Assembly: GCF_003144245.1 (NCBI RefSeq)
Contig: NW_020289975.1
Location: 186,001 to 250,000, forward strand
Length of the DNA: 64,000 nucleotides
Direction: 5' to 3'
Origin: Jaminaea rosea
Taxonomy: Eukaryota > Basidiomycota > Exobasidiomycetes > Microstromatales
Part shown: piece by piece, positions 22,084 through 30,279 of the stretch
How the letters are laid out: every line of letters begins with the position of its first letter
Numbering within the stretch: the stretch's first letter is position 1
Position numbers and translations under genes: made by a program
The notes under the pieces: model-generated
Databases searched by the model: none
What the model saw: only the letters and a program-made list of their open reading frames with translations
What the model was told of the DNA's origin: nothing

Positions 22084-23040
22084 CTAGGTGATCTCCTCCA
22101 TGTCATCGTCCTCGTCTTGTTCTACATCTTCGCCGCCCTCGCCTGTCCCGCCTGCCTCCGAAGGTCGCTCTTCCCTACCACCTTGCTCAGCCGTGCCACC
22201 CGCCTCGTCTGCTTCGCCCACGTCGCCCACGTCAACCATATCACCATCCGCCTCGTCATCGTCATCAAGCTCACCCGTGTCTCCCTCTGGCAATCGCATC
22301 CGAAAATCGTACGTCTGATCGTCTTCATCCGGTCTCCACCTCACGTGATACCATGCCCTCAGCGCCCGCGCCGCAATCTCATCGTGTGCTCGAACAGCCT
22401 TGAGTATGGCATTGAGGTCTGCGTGAGAGATGTTGGCATCCTTGCCCAGACTAGTTTGCTCGGTGTCGATGCTCCGTAGCGCCGCAATTGCCTCATCGTG
22501 CGCAACTTGCACCTCTGGCTCCAGCTTAGTCCTCAACGCCTCGCCCAGCCTGGCCGTCTTGTCGCCATCGAGTGTGGTAGTCGGAACAGCCGAGAGTCTA
22601 GGTAGAGTGTTTCGCCCATCCGCGAAGGATACGGGCGGGACGCCCTCGCTGGTCGTGGCTCGAAGCGCCGCCTCCTCGCTCATGAAGTAATTGGACGTCC
22701 GTGCCTCTTCCTCGAGCGTGCGCTGCACATTGTCCAGCTGAGCGGGGAGGAAGGTGGACGAGGCAGATGTGAGGGAGGAGGAGAGGGAGTAGGTCTGAGA
22801 GACGAGCGTTCCGAAGCGACTGAGAATCGTAGGCCAGTCGAGTATTGGGGTCATGGCAAGCTCCATCTGTAGCTGTCCGGTTGAGGCGACGAGGGCTTGC
22901 AGCTTCTTTTGGATCTGATGAAGCTGGTCCGTCGGGCCTGTGATGGCGGGCAGACCAGAGGGGCCTGCAGATGCCATGTCCAGCAGACCGGTGGGGCCAC
23001 CACCAGGGCGTCGTGAAGAGGACGCTGTTGCTGATGCCAT
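22084..23040 (-). CDS. MED8: Mediator complex subunit 8
   Basis: Single exon, 318 residues from the ATG at 23040 (MASATASSSRRPGG). The helical N-terminal region carries the MED8 pattern: a heptad-like segment (QLHQIQKKLQALVASTGQLQ), then ILDWPTILSRFGTLVSQTYS. A later segment ALRTKLEPEVQVAHDEAI aligns with the LRTKPDPEVEE motif of animal MED8. In the head module of Mediator, MED8 bridges MED18/20 to the rest of the head in RNA polymerase II transcription. The C-terminal ~70 residues are strongly acidic (ELDDDDEADGDMVDVGD and on). The open frame continues upstream of 23040, but the ATG there precedes the conserved part and longer versions add unconserved basic sequence. Divergent from the chitin synthase. 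Confidence 0.82.
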   Translation of the reverse strand: MASATASSSRRPGGGPTGLLDMASAGPSGLPAITGPTDQLHQIQKKLQALVASTGQLQMELAMTPILDWPTILSRFGTLVSQTYSLSSSLTSASSTFLPAQLDNVQRTLEEEARTSNYFMSEEAALRATTSEGVPPVSFADGRNTLPRLSAVPTTTLDGDKTARLGEALRTKLEPEVQVAHDEAIAALRSIDTEQTSLGKDANISHADLNAILKAVRAHDEIAARALRAWYHVRWRPDEDDQTYDFRMRLPEGDTGELDDDDEADGDMVDVGDVGEADEAGGTAEQGGREERPSEAGGTGEGGEDVEQDEDDDMEEIT

Positions 23041-23881
23041 GATCGTGACCACCGCTGCTACTTTGCGTATTGCTGTTGCCGCCGCTGGCCTCCACTCCCT
23101 TCTTTGGAAGAAGTTGCGAGGGAGGCGTCGATGCAAGCAAAGTCAAGTCAAGCCGCGGGGCGTCATCGCGTGAGGGCTCCTCGTCGCCCCTGCCGCCCGC
23201 CTCAGCTCTCGTTGTCCAACACTTGAAGCCGCGTCGCCGCCCAGCTGCAGCTCACAAGAGCGAGCGAGGCAGCGAGGGACGGGACCCTGACTGCTGAGTC
23301 TGAGTCGGCGGGCCACCGAGGCACAGCCAGGCCTTTAGGGCGCCCCGCTCACGAACCTTCGCCCCGTTGGACATCGAGCGTCCATTGAATCGCGGTGAAT
23401 TTCACAGCCTGTCGCTCGCTCATCATTGCAGTGCGTTGCTCGTCCTTGCCAGCTTGCTAGGCGGTCGCTTTTCTTCCCCTTTCATCACTCACCTTTTCCA
23501 TTCCCGTTGTCTCTGCGAAAGCTCCCTTCTTTGGCATCGCTCCTGTGGCCGACTGCTCATTTCGGTAGACTGCCTCATCCAAGGTGGACCCCCTTGCACC
23601 ACCGTCTGCTCCTCGCCTTCGCTTCAAAGGCTTCCAACGGGAGGCCCAACCGCCATTTGCTTGTCCGCTCTTCATCGAGCCGGTCGAAGCCCAGCATCAG
23701 CATCAGCGTCAGCATCTTCATTTCGCCCCCTCTTTCACTTCTTCTCTTCACTACCACTTCTCTCACGACCACAGCACGCCACCATCTGACGATTCGACGA
23801 CAGGATCAAGGCGTTACCGGACGCTCGCTTTGAAATCGCCGGTTGCGCTGTCATTGTCCTACCCCTACATCTTCGTCCGCC
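23041..23881. promoter_or_regulatory. Divergent promoter, MED8 (-) / chitin synthase (+)
   Basis: About 840 bp. The half nearer the chitin synthase (23470-23880) is CT-rich, as is typical of fungal 5' UTRs. No TATA box is evident. Confidence 0.35.
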
Positions 23882-26800
23882 ATGGCAGGCTCATCGTCGA
23901 TGCCAGCGGAGCAATTGACGCACCTGACGTCGCTCTCGTCCCTCAGCGTCGACACCATCTTCTCCACTCTTCGTGACCGCTTCTTTGCTGGCCTCCCCTA
24001 CACGTCCCTCTCCGACTCTGTCCTCGTCTCTGTCAATCCCTTCGCCACCAGCGGTAACCGCAATAGCGACGATGCCCTCCGCGAGTATACTAAACAGTAC
24101 CGCGAGACGAATCGCGCCGCTCGAGGAGCTCCGTTACCACCTCACGTCTTCCAGCTGGCCTGTGACGCCTACTTCTACATGCAGAGAACGGGGCAAGACC
24201 AGATCGTCCTTCTCGCAGGCGAGACGTCTTCGGGCAAGAGCGAGCTCCGTCGTCTGGCCACCCGCATTCTCATCGACCTTAGCGCTGCAGCACCGGGCAA
24301 GAAGGGATGGAAGCTAGCATCACAGATCCCCTCGGGCGACTATCTGCTTGAGTCCTTTGGCAACGCCGCAACCCTCGAGAATGCCAATGCCTCTCGCTTT
24401 GGCAAGTACTCGGAGCTGCAGTTCAACGAGGCAGGCAGGCTCGTAGGATCAAAAACGCTCGACTACTACCTCGAGCGCAGCCGCCTCACAGGCGCTGGAG
24501 GTAGCGACCAAACCTTCCACGCCTTCTATGCTCTCGTCGCGGGAGCATCGGCGGAGGAGAAGACGCACCTCAAGATCCAAGACGGCGCCGACTTTCGCTA
24601 CCTAGGCGGGTTGCGACACAAGGGGGCTGTGCGAGAGGACGCTCTTCGATTCCAGCGCATGAAGCAGGCCTTCAAAAACATCGGTCTCTCGCAGCGTCAC
24701 GTCGCTTCCATCTGTCAGGTCCTCGCTGCCATTCTCCATCTCGGCAACCTCGACTTCTCGCAAGACCATCACCGTACGCAGGATGCGGTCTCGATCCGCA
24801 ATCAAGAAGTCCTCGAGAATGCTGCTGGCTTCCTCGGTGTACCGCCCAAGGATCTCGAGGAGTCCATTGTCCTCAAGACAAAGCTCATCCGCAGCGAGGT
24901 CTGCACCATCGTCCTCGATGCAGATGGCGCTGCCGCCAACCGAGACGAGCTTGCAAAGACGCTCTACTCTCTTCTCTTTGCCTGGCTCAACGAGCATCTG
25001 AATCAGAAGCTCTGCAAGGACACCTTCGAGACGTATATCGGCATCCTCGACCTGCCTGGCCCACAGAGCGCAGCAAAGGGCGGCAACTCTCTCGATCAAT
25101 TCTGCGTCAACTTTGCAAACGAGCGACTGCATCGCTGGATGCTAGCCTCCGTCTTTGAGAAGCGTCGCGACGAATACGCAGATGAGGGCATCTCGCACCT
25201 TTCTCCTGACGTGCCCTTCTTTGACAATGCAGACTGTGTGCGACTCTTCATCAACCAGCCAGGAGGACTCGTCCACATCATGGATGACCAGGCGCGAAGA
25301 ATGCCCAAGAAGTCGGACCATACCATGGTCGAGGCGTTCGGCAAACGATGGGGCAACCACCCCAATTTCAAGGTCGGCGCGGCGGATCGCAGCGGCTTTG
25401 CATCGTTCACCGTCACCCACTTCCATGGTCCTGTCTCGTACAGCAGCGAAGGGTGGCTCGACCGCAATTCAGATGTCGTTAGCCCCGACTTTGTGTCGCT
25501 CCTGCGTGGCTCCACCGACGCTAATGGCGACAGACGACCCTCTGATGCCACACTGCTCAACAATGGCTCTGCCGACGTGTCTGCAGGGTCGACTGTACCC
25601 TTCGTTCGCAGCCTCTTCAAGAGCGACGCTCTCAAGACGCAAGCGCATCCAAAGGACGACCACACTGTCGTTGCAGCTCAGCAGTCAGCGAAGCCCATGC
25701 GTGCACCCTCAACCCGCAGGCCCAACCGCGCCACCAGTATCAAACGCGTGGGGACGAAGCGCAGCGCCGCAACGTCTTCTGCTGCCGCCAATGAGGATTC
25801 GGATGACGAGCAGCACGACGGCAAGAAGGCAGCAGTCACGGGAGTGGCAGGCGAGTTTCGCAGTGCGCTTGACACGCTCTTCAAGACGATGGACGAGGCC
25901 AAAGCCTGGACGATCCTCTGTCTGCGTCCCAACGACAATCAGATGCCCAACCAATTCGAGGCGCGTATCGTCAAGCAGCAGATCAAGACTTATTGCCTTA
26001 CCGAGATGGCTCGCAAGCTCGTCAACGAGTACAGCGTCTCGATGACGCACGAGGAGTTCTGCGAACGGTACGCCGACAATCCGTCACTCAATGCTGTCAG
26101 CATGAAAGCGGCCACGGGAGGCTACGCCAAGCAGAAGTTCGCCGCTGCCAAAGAGGTCATGAGCTGGACGGACGCAGAGGCTGCCAGTGGCCGTCTGAAG
26201 ATCTTCCTCTCGCACACAGCCTTCCGCGAGCTGGAAGACGAGCTTCGCGCCGTCGATCCTGAAGAGCAGGCTGCCAACGAGCGCAAAGCTCAGCTTGACG
26301 CCGAGGCGGCTGCAAAGGGCGCCAACGACCCCTTTTCGCCCTTTGGTGCCCTCTCAGGTGACAATACCAATGATCCCGAATCACCGCAGCAACTCTTTGG
26401 ACTCGGCGACCCCTTCAAGGAGATGTCGAGCTCAGCGCTGCCCCTCGTCGGTGGAGCTGAGACGCCTGGCTTCACGGGCGATGACAACAAGAGCATGATG
26501 AGCGAGTGGGCAGCACCCAATCTCAACTTCACGCATCAACGCAACGACTCCGTGGCCCCTTCTGAGGCCTATGCCCCCTCACGCAACATGTTCGCCGGAA
26601 GTGGCGCTCGCGGCATCGATGAGAAGAGGCAGAGTGGTGGTCTAGAAGCGGGCGGCTTTTCTGGCGCAGGCAACAATGGGGAGGTGGCCGAAGAAGTCGG
26701 CGAATCAGGCTCTCGTCGTCGCTGGGTCGCCTGGACATGGATGCTTACCTTCTGGGTCCCCTCCTTCATGCTCTCCCGTGCTGGCTCGATGAAGCGCCCC

Positions 26801-29800
26801 GATATTCGCATGGCCTGGAGGGAGAAGCTCGCCATCAACATCATGATTTGGTTCATCTGCGGCTGCGCCGTCTTTGTCATCGCTGTCCTGGGCAACGTCA
26901 TCTGCCCGAAGGAGTACGTATACACACCCTCGGAGCTGGCGAATCACAAGAGCGACGATCAAGCTTTCACTGCCATTCGAGGCGAGGTATTTGACCTCAC
27001 GAACGTCATCAAGACGCATCGCAGCGTCATCCCCGTCGTGAGCGCCGATCGTCTCAACGCTTACGCAGGCACGGACTCGACGTCCCTCTTCCCTGTCCAG
27101 GTCAACGCGCTCTGCAACGGAGTCGACGGCAGCGTCAGCCCATGGGTGCAGCTCTCTGGCGGCAACACGACAGACGCCAATGCGCAGTACCACGACTTCC
27201 GCTCATTCCATACTGAGGATGCTCGCCCTGACTGGTACTACCAGTCGATGTGGCTCATGAGGAGCAATTTCCGAGTCGGCTTCATCGGCTACGACCCTTC
27301 CGCGATCTCGGATTTGCTCGACGACGGGCGCGCCGTTGCCGTCTATCGTGGAGGTGTGTACGATGTAACCGACTACGTCAAGCAAGGCAACAAGGGCGTC
27401 ATCACCGCTCCCGAGGGCACGCAAGCGCCCGCCGACACGAATGCTGCCTTCATGTCTGGGCCCATCATCGATCTCATTGTCCAGAATCCGGGCAAGGACA
27501 TCACGCAGCAACTCGACTCTCTGCCCCTCGGCAACGACGTTCTCGACCGCCAACGCGTGTGCCTGCGCAACCTCTTCTACATCGGCAAGCCCGACGGGCG
27601 CAACTCCCCTCGCTGCCAGTTCTCGAGGTACATTCTCCTCGCTCTGTCCATCGTCATGGTCTCGATCATCGGCTTCAAGTTCCTGGCAGCCCTGCAGTTC
27701 TCCCGCATCCGCAAGCCGGAAGACCATGACCGCTTCGTCATCTGTCAGGTGCCGTGCTACACCGAGGGAGAAGAGTCCATGCGCAAGACCATTGACTCGC
27801 TCGCTGCGCTCAAGTACGACGACAAGCGCAAACTCCTCTTCATCATCTGCGACGGCATGATCGTTGGATCGGGCAATGATCGTCCTACCCCGCGCATCGT
27901 GCTCGACATCCTGGGGGTAGACCCTAATCTCGACCCAGAGCCGCTAAGCTTCCAGTCCATCGGCGAGGGAAGCAAGCAGCACAACCTGGCCAAAGTGTAC
28001 AGCGGTCTCTACGAGTACTCGGGGCACGTCGTGCCTTATGTCGTTGTTGTAAAGGTCGGCAAGCCAACGGAGCGTTCTCGCCCCGGTAACAGAGGCAAGC
28101 GTGACTCCCAGCTGGTGCTGATGCACTTCCTCAACAAGGTCCACTTTGGCTCGGCGATGAACCCCATGGAGCTGGAGATCTATCACCAGATCAAGAATAT
28201 CATTGGCGTTAATCCCAGCTTCTACGAGTATCTGCTGCAGGTGGACGCTGATACCACGGTGGACCCGTACTGTCTCGGCCATTTCGTCTCCTCTTTCATC
28301 AACGACAAGAAGATCATCGGACTCTGTGGAGAGACCGCCCTTTCCAACGCCAAGCAGAGCTTCGTGACCATGCTCCAGGTCTACGAGTACTACATTTCGC
28401 ATTACCTCGTCAAGGCCTTCGAGAGTCTCTTCGGCTCAGTCACCTGCTTGCCCGGTTGTTTCTCAATGTTCAGGCTCAGGACGCCCGACACGCACCGTCC
28501 TCTCTTCATCGCCAATCGCGTCGTGGACGACTACTCCGAGAATCGTGTCGACACGCTCCACACCAAGAACCTGTTGTCCCTCGGAGAGGATCGCTACCTG
28601 ACCACACTCGTCCTCAAGCACTTTGGCGACTACAAGACGACCTTCGTCCGCGCAGGCAAAGCCAAGACGTCCGCTCCCGACGACATGGGCGTCCTCCTTT
28701 CGCAGCGTCGTCGCTGGATCAACTCTACAATCCACAACCTCGTCGAGCTTATCAAGACGCCCGGACTGTGCGGGTTCTGCCTCTTCTCGATGCGCTTCAT
28801 CGTCTTCATCGACTTGCTATCGACGATCATTGCCCCCGTCACCGTGGCTTACATCGTCTATCTCATCGTCCTCGTCTCCACCACCGACCAGACGGTACCC
28901 GTCACCTCGCTGATCATGCTCGCCGCAATCTACGGTCTGCAAGCGCTTATCTTCATTCTCAACCGCAAGTTCGAGATGGTAGGCTGGATGATCATCTACA
29001 TCATCGGCATCCCTATTTGGAGCTTCTTCCTGCCCCTCTACTCCTTCTGGCACATGGATGACTTCTCCTGGGGTAACACGCGCGTCGTCCGCGGTGAAAA
29101 GGGCCAGCGTGTCCTTCTCCATGACGAAGGCAAGTTCGACCCCTCAGAGATTCCCCTCCGAACGTGGGAAGACTACGAGAACGACCTGTGGGAGAAGAAC
29201 TCGGCCCGCTCCATTGGCGAGATCTTGATGTCCGCGCAGCACAAGAAATCGTACGACGCTGCGTCGATGTACAGCCGCAGCGGAATGGGCGGCAACAGGA
29301 GTGGGCCGGGGTCTCAGTACGAGCCCAGCCTGTACGGGCAGACGCCGATGCTGCCTCGCTCGACGAGCTTCGCGAACAGTATCGGCGGACAGAGCGGCTA
29401 CTTCGGAGGGGCAGATCCGAGGCAGAGCACCTTCTCCCTCGGAGGCATGCCGGGAGCAGGGTACGGCACGCCCGCCGCATCTATGTACGGCTTCCCTCAG
29501 CAGCAGCAGCAGCAACAGCCAGGCTACTTTACCGGCACGCCGTCCATGTACGGTGCACCCCAAGGCGGCTTCATGAGCCCGAGCAGCTCGATGCCCATGA
29601 TGGCCAGCGGAAGCGGCAGCAACAACAACGCCTTCGCCACGCCGCGCCAATCAATGGGTAGCATCGGCAACCTCATAGACGCTAGCACCCCTTCGCCGAG
29701 TCGCTCCGCTGCTGGAACACCAGCTGGAGTCGCTCCTCGCACCCGCGTCGGCCCACCCTCGGACGCAGAGATCGCCAGCGACCTTCGCTCCCTGATCGCG

Positions 29801-29941
29801 AATGCAGACCTGAATACGCTATCGAGAAAGGCGCTCCGTGAACAGCTGCAGGCCAGGTATGGTCCTTCAGTGGACTTGGGCGAGAAGAAGGACTTTATCA
29901 AGGAGACGATTGCGAGGATTCTGGAGGAAGGAGGGGAGTAA
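23882..29941 (+). CDS. Class V chitin synthase with N-terminal myosin motor-like domain (MCS1-like)
   Basis: Single uninterrupted exon, 2019 residues from the ATG in CCATGGC. Order of parts: myosin motor-like domain (~15-785) with P-loop GETSSGKSE (~113), switch I NANASRFGKY (~167) and switch II DLPGPQ (~390); membrane segments (~949-965 and ~983-1009); a cytochrome b5-like fold (~1028, AIRGEVFDLTNVI); a third segment (~1250-1272); the chitin synthase domain (~1280-1730) with VPCYTEGEESM, DADTTVDPY, LPGCFSMFRLR, EDRYLTTL and QRRRWINST (QxxRW); further membrane helices; a Gln/Gly/Ser-rich linker (seven Gln in a row); and a C-terminal DEK_C domain (~1958-2018). It polymerises UDP-GlcNAc into cell-wall chitin at growing tips. 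The closest known type is Ustilago Mcs1. The motor motifs deviate from active myosins (GESGAGKT, DIxGFE), so ATPase activity is doubtful. Confidence 0.95.
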   Translation: MAGSSSMPAEQLTHLTSLSSLSVDTIFSTLRDRFFAGLPYTSLSDSVLVSVNPFATSGNRNSDDALREYTKQYRETNRAARGAPLPPHVFQLACDAYFYMQRTGQDQIVLLAGETSSGKSELRRLATRILIDLSAAAPGKKGWKLASQIPSGDYLLESFGNAATLENANASRFGKYSELQFNEAGRLVGSKTLDYYLERSRLTGAGGSDQTFHAFYALVAGASAEEKTHLKIQDGADFRYLGGLRHKGAVREDALRFQRMKQAFKNIGLSQRHVASICQVLAAILHLGNLDFSQDHHRTQDAVSIRNQEVLENAAGFLGVPPKDLEESIVLKTKLIRSEVCTIVLDADGAAANRDELAKTLYSLLFAWLNEHLNQKLCKDTFETYIGILDLPGPQSAAKGGNSLDQFCVNFANERLHRWMLASVFEKRRDEYADEGISHLSPDVPFFDNADCVRLFINQPGGLVHIMDDQARRMPKKSDHTMVEAFGKRWGNHPNFKVGAADRSGFASFTVTHFHGPVSYSSEGWLDRNSDVVSPDFVSLLRGSTDANGDRRPSDATLLNNGSADVSAGSTVPFVRSLFKSDALKTQAHPKDDHTVVAAQQSAKPMRAPSTRRPNRATSIKRVGTKRSAATSSAAANEDSDDEQHDGKKAAVTGVAGEFRSALDTLFKTMDEAKAWTILCLRPNDNQMPNQFEARIVKQQIKTYCLTEMARKLVNEYSVSMTHEEFCERYADNPSLNAVSMKAATGGYAKQKFAAAKEVMSWTDAEAASGRLKIFLSHTAFRELEDELRAVDPEEQAANERKAQLDAEAAAKGANDPFSPFGALSGDNTNDPESPQQLFGLGDPFKEMSSSALPLVGGAETPGFTGDDNKSMMSEWAAPNLNFTHQRNDSVAPSEAYAPSRNMFAGSGARGIDEKRQSGGLEAGGFSGAGNNGEVAEEVGESGSRRRWVAWTWMLTFWVPSFMLSRAGSMKRPDIRMAWREKLAINIMIWFICGCAVFVIAVLGNVICPKEYVYTPSELANHKSDDQAFTAIRGEVFDLTNVIKTHRSVIPVVSADRLNAYAGTDSTSLFPVQVNALCNGVDGSVSPWVQLSGGNTTDANAQYHDFRSFHTEDARPDWYYQSMWLMRSNFRVGFIGYDPSAISDLLDDGRAVAVYRGGVYDVTDYVKQGNKGVITAPEGTQAPADTNAAFMSGPIIDLIVQNPGKDITQQLDSLPLGNDVLDRQRVCLRNLFYIGKPDGRNSPRCQFSRYILLALSIVMVSIIGFKFLAALQFSRIRKPEDHDRFVICQVPCYTEGEESMRKTIDSLAALKYDDKRKLLFIICDGMIVGSGNDRPTPRIVLDILGVDPNLDPEPLSFQSIGEGSKQHNLAKVYSGLYEYSGHVVPYVVVVKVGKPTERSRPGNRGKRDSQLVLMHFLNKVHFGSAMNPMELEIYHQIKNIIGVNPSFYEYLLQVDADTTVDPYCLGHFVSSFINDKKIIGLCGETALSNAKQSFVTMLQVYEYYISHYLVKAFESLFGSVTCLPGCFSMFRLRTPDTHRPLFIANRVVDDYSENRVDTLHTKNLLSLGEDRYLTTLVLKHFGDYKTTFVRAGKAKTSAPDDMGVLLSQRRRWINSTIHNLVELIKTPGLCGFCLFSMRFIVFIDLLSTIIAPVTVAYIVYLIVLVSTTDQTVPVTSLIMLAAIYGLQALIFILNRKFEMVGWMIIYIIGIPIWSFFLPLYSFWHMDDFSWGNTRVVRGEKGQRVLLHDEGKFDPSEIPLRTWEDYENDLWEKNSARSIGEILMSAQHKKSYDAASMYSRSGMGGNRSGPGSQYEPSLYGQTPMLPRSTSFANSIGGQSGYFGGADPRQSTFSLGGMPGAGYGTPAASMYGFPQQQQQQQPGYFTGTPSMYGAPQGGFMSPSSSMPMMASGSGSNNNAFATPRQSMGSIGNLIDASTPSPSRSAAGTPAGVAPRTRVGPPSDAEIASDLRSLIANADLNTLSRKALREQLQARYGPSVDLGEKKDFIKETIARILEEGGE

Positions 29942-30279
29942 GTGCGCCCATCCGCTGGACCTCGCACCCTCAGCAACAACGAATCATCACGGACTCTCAC
30001 GCACCACGTCCTCACAATACATGCCCGTCAGCTTTACCTTTCTCTACACGTTCCCCATCTCTCAGCATCACTCTCGCACATCCTTGTATCTCTGCTCCGA
30101 CCCGATTTTCCGCTCTCTACATTCCTTTACGAATCTGGAAATACATCGCTTGTTTCGCACCAGCCCCTAAAGAGCTTCAGACGTGAGACTTCCACGCAGC
30201 GAAGAGATCCATTGCAAGCTGTCCCCTTTCGTCTATCTCCGAAACTTCGTATCGTACACTGCCTCGCTGATCATCTCGC
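29942..30279. other. Convergent intergenic region
   Basis: About 340 bp between the 3' ends of the chitin synthase (+) and the SYLF-SH3 gene (-). I see only presumed 3' UTRs. Confidence 0.5.
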
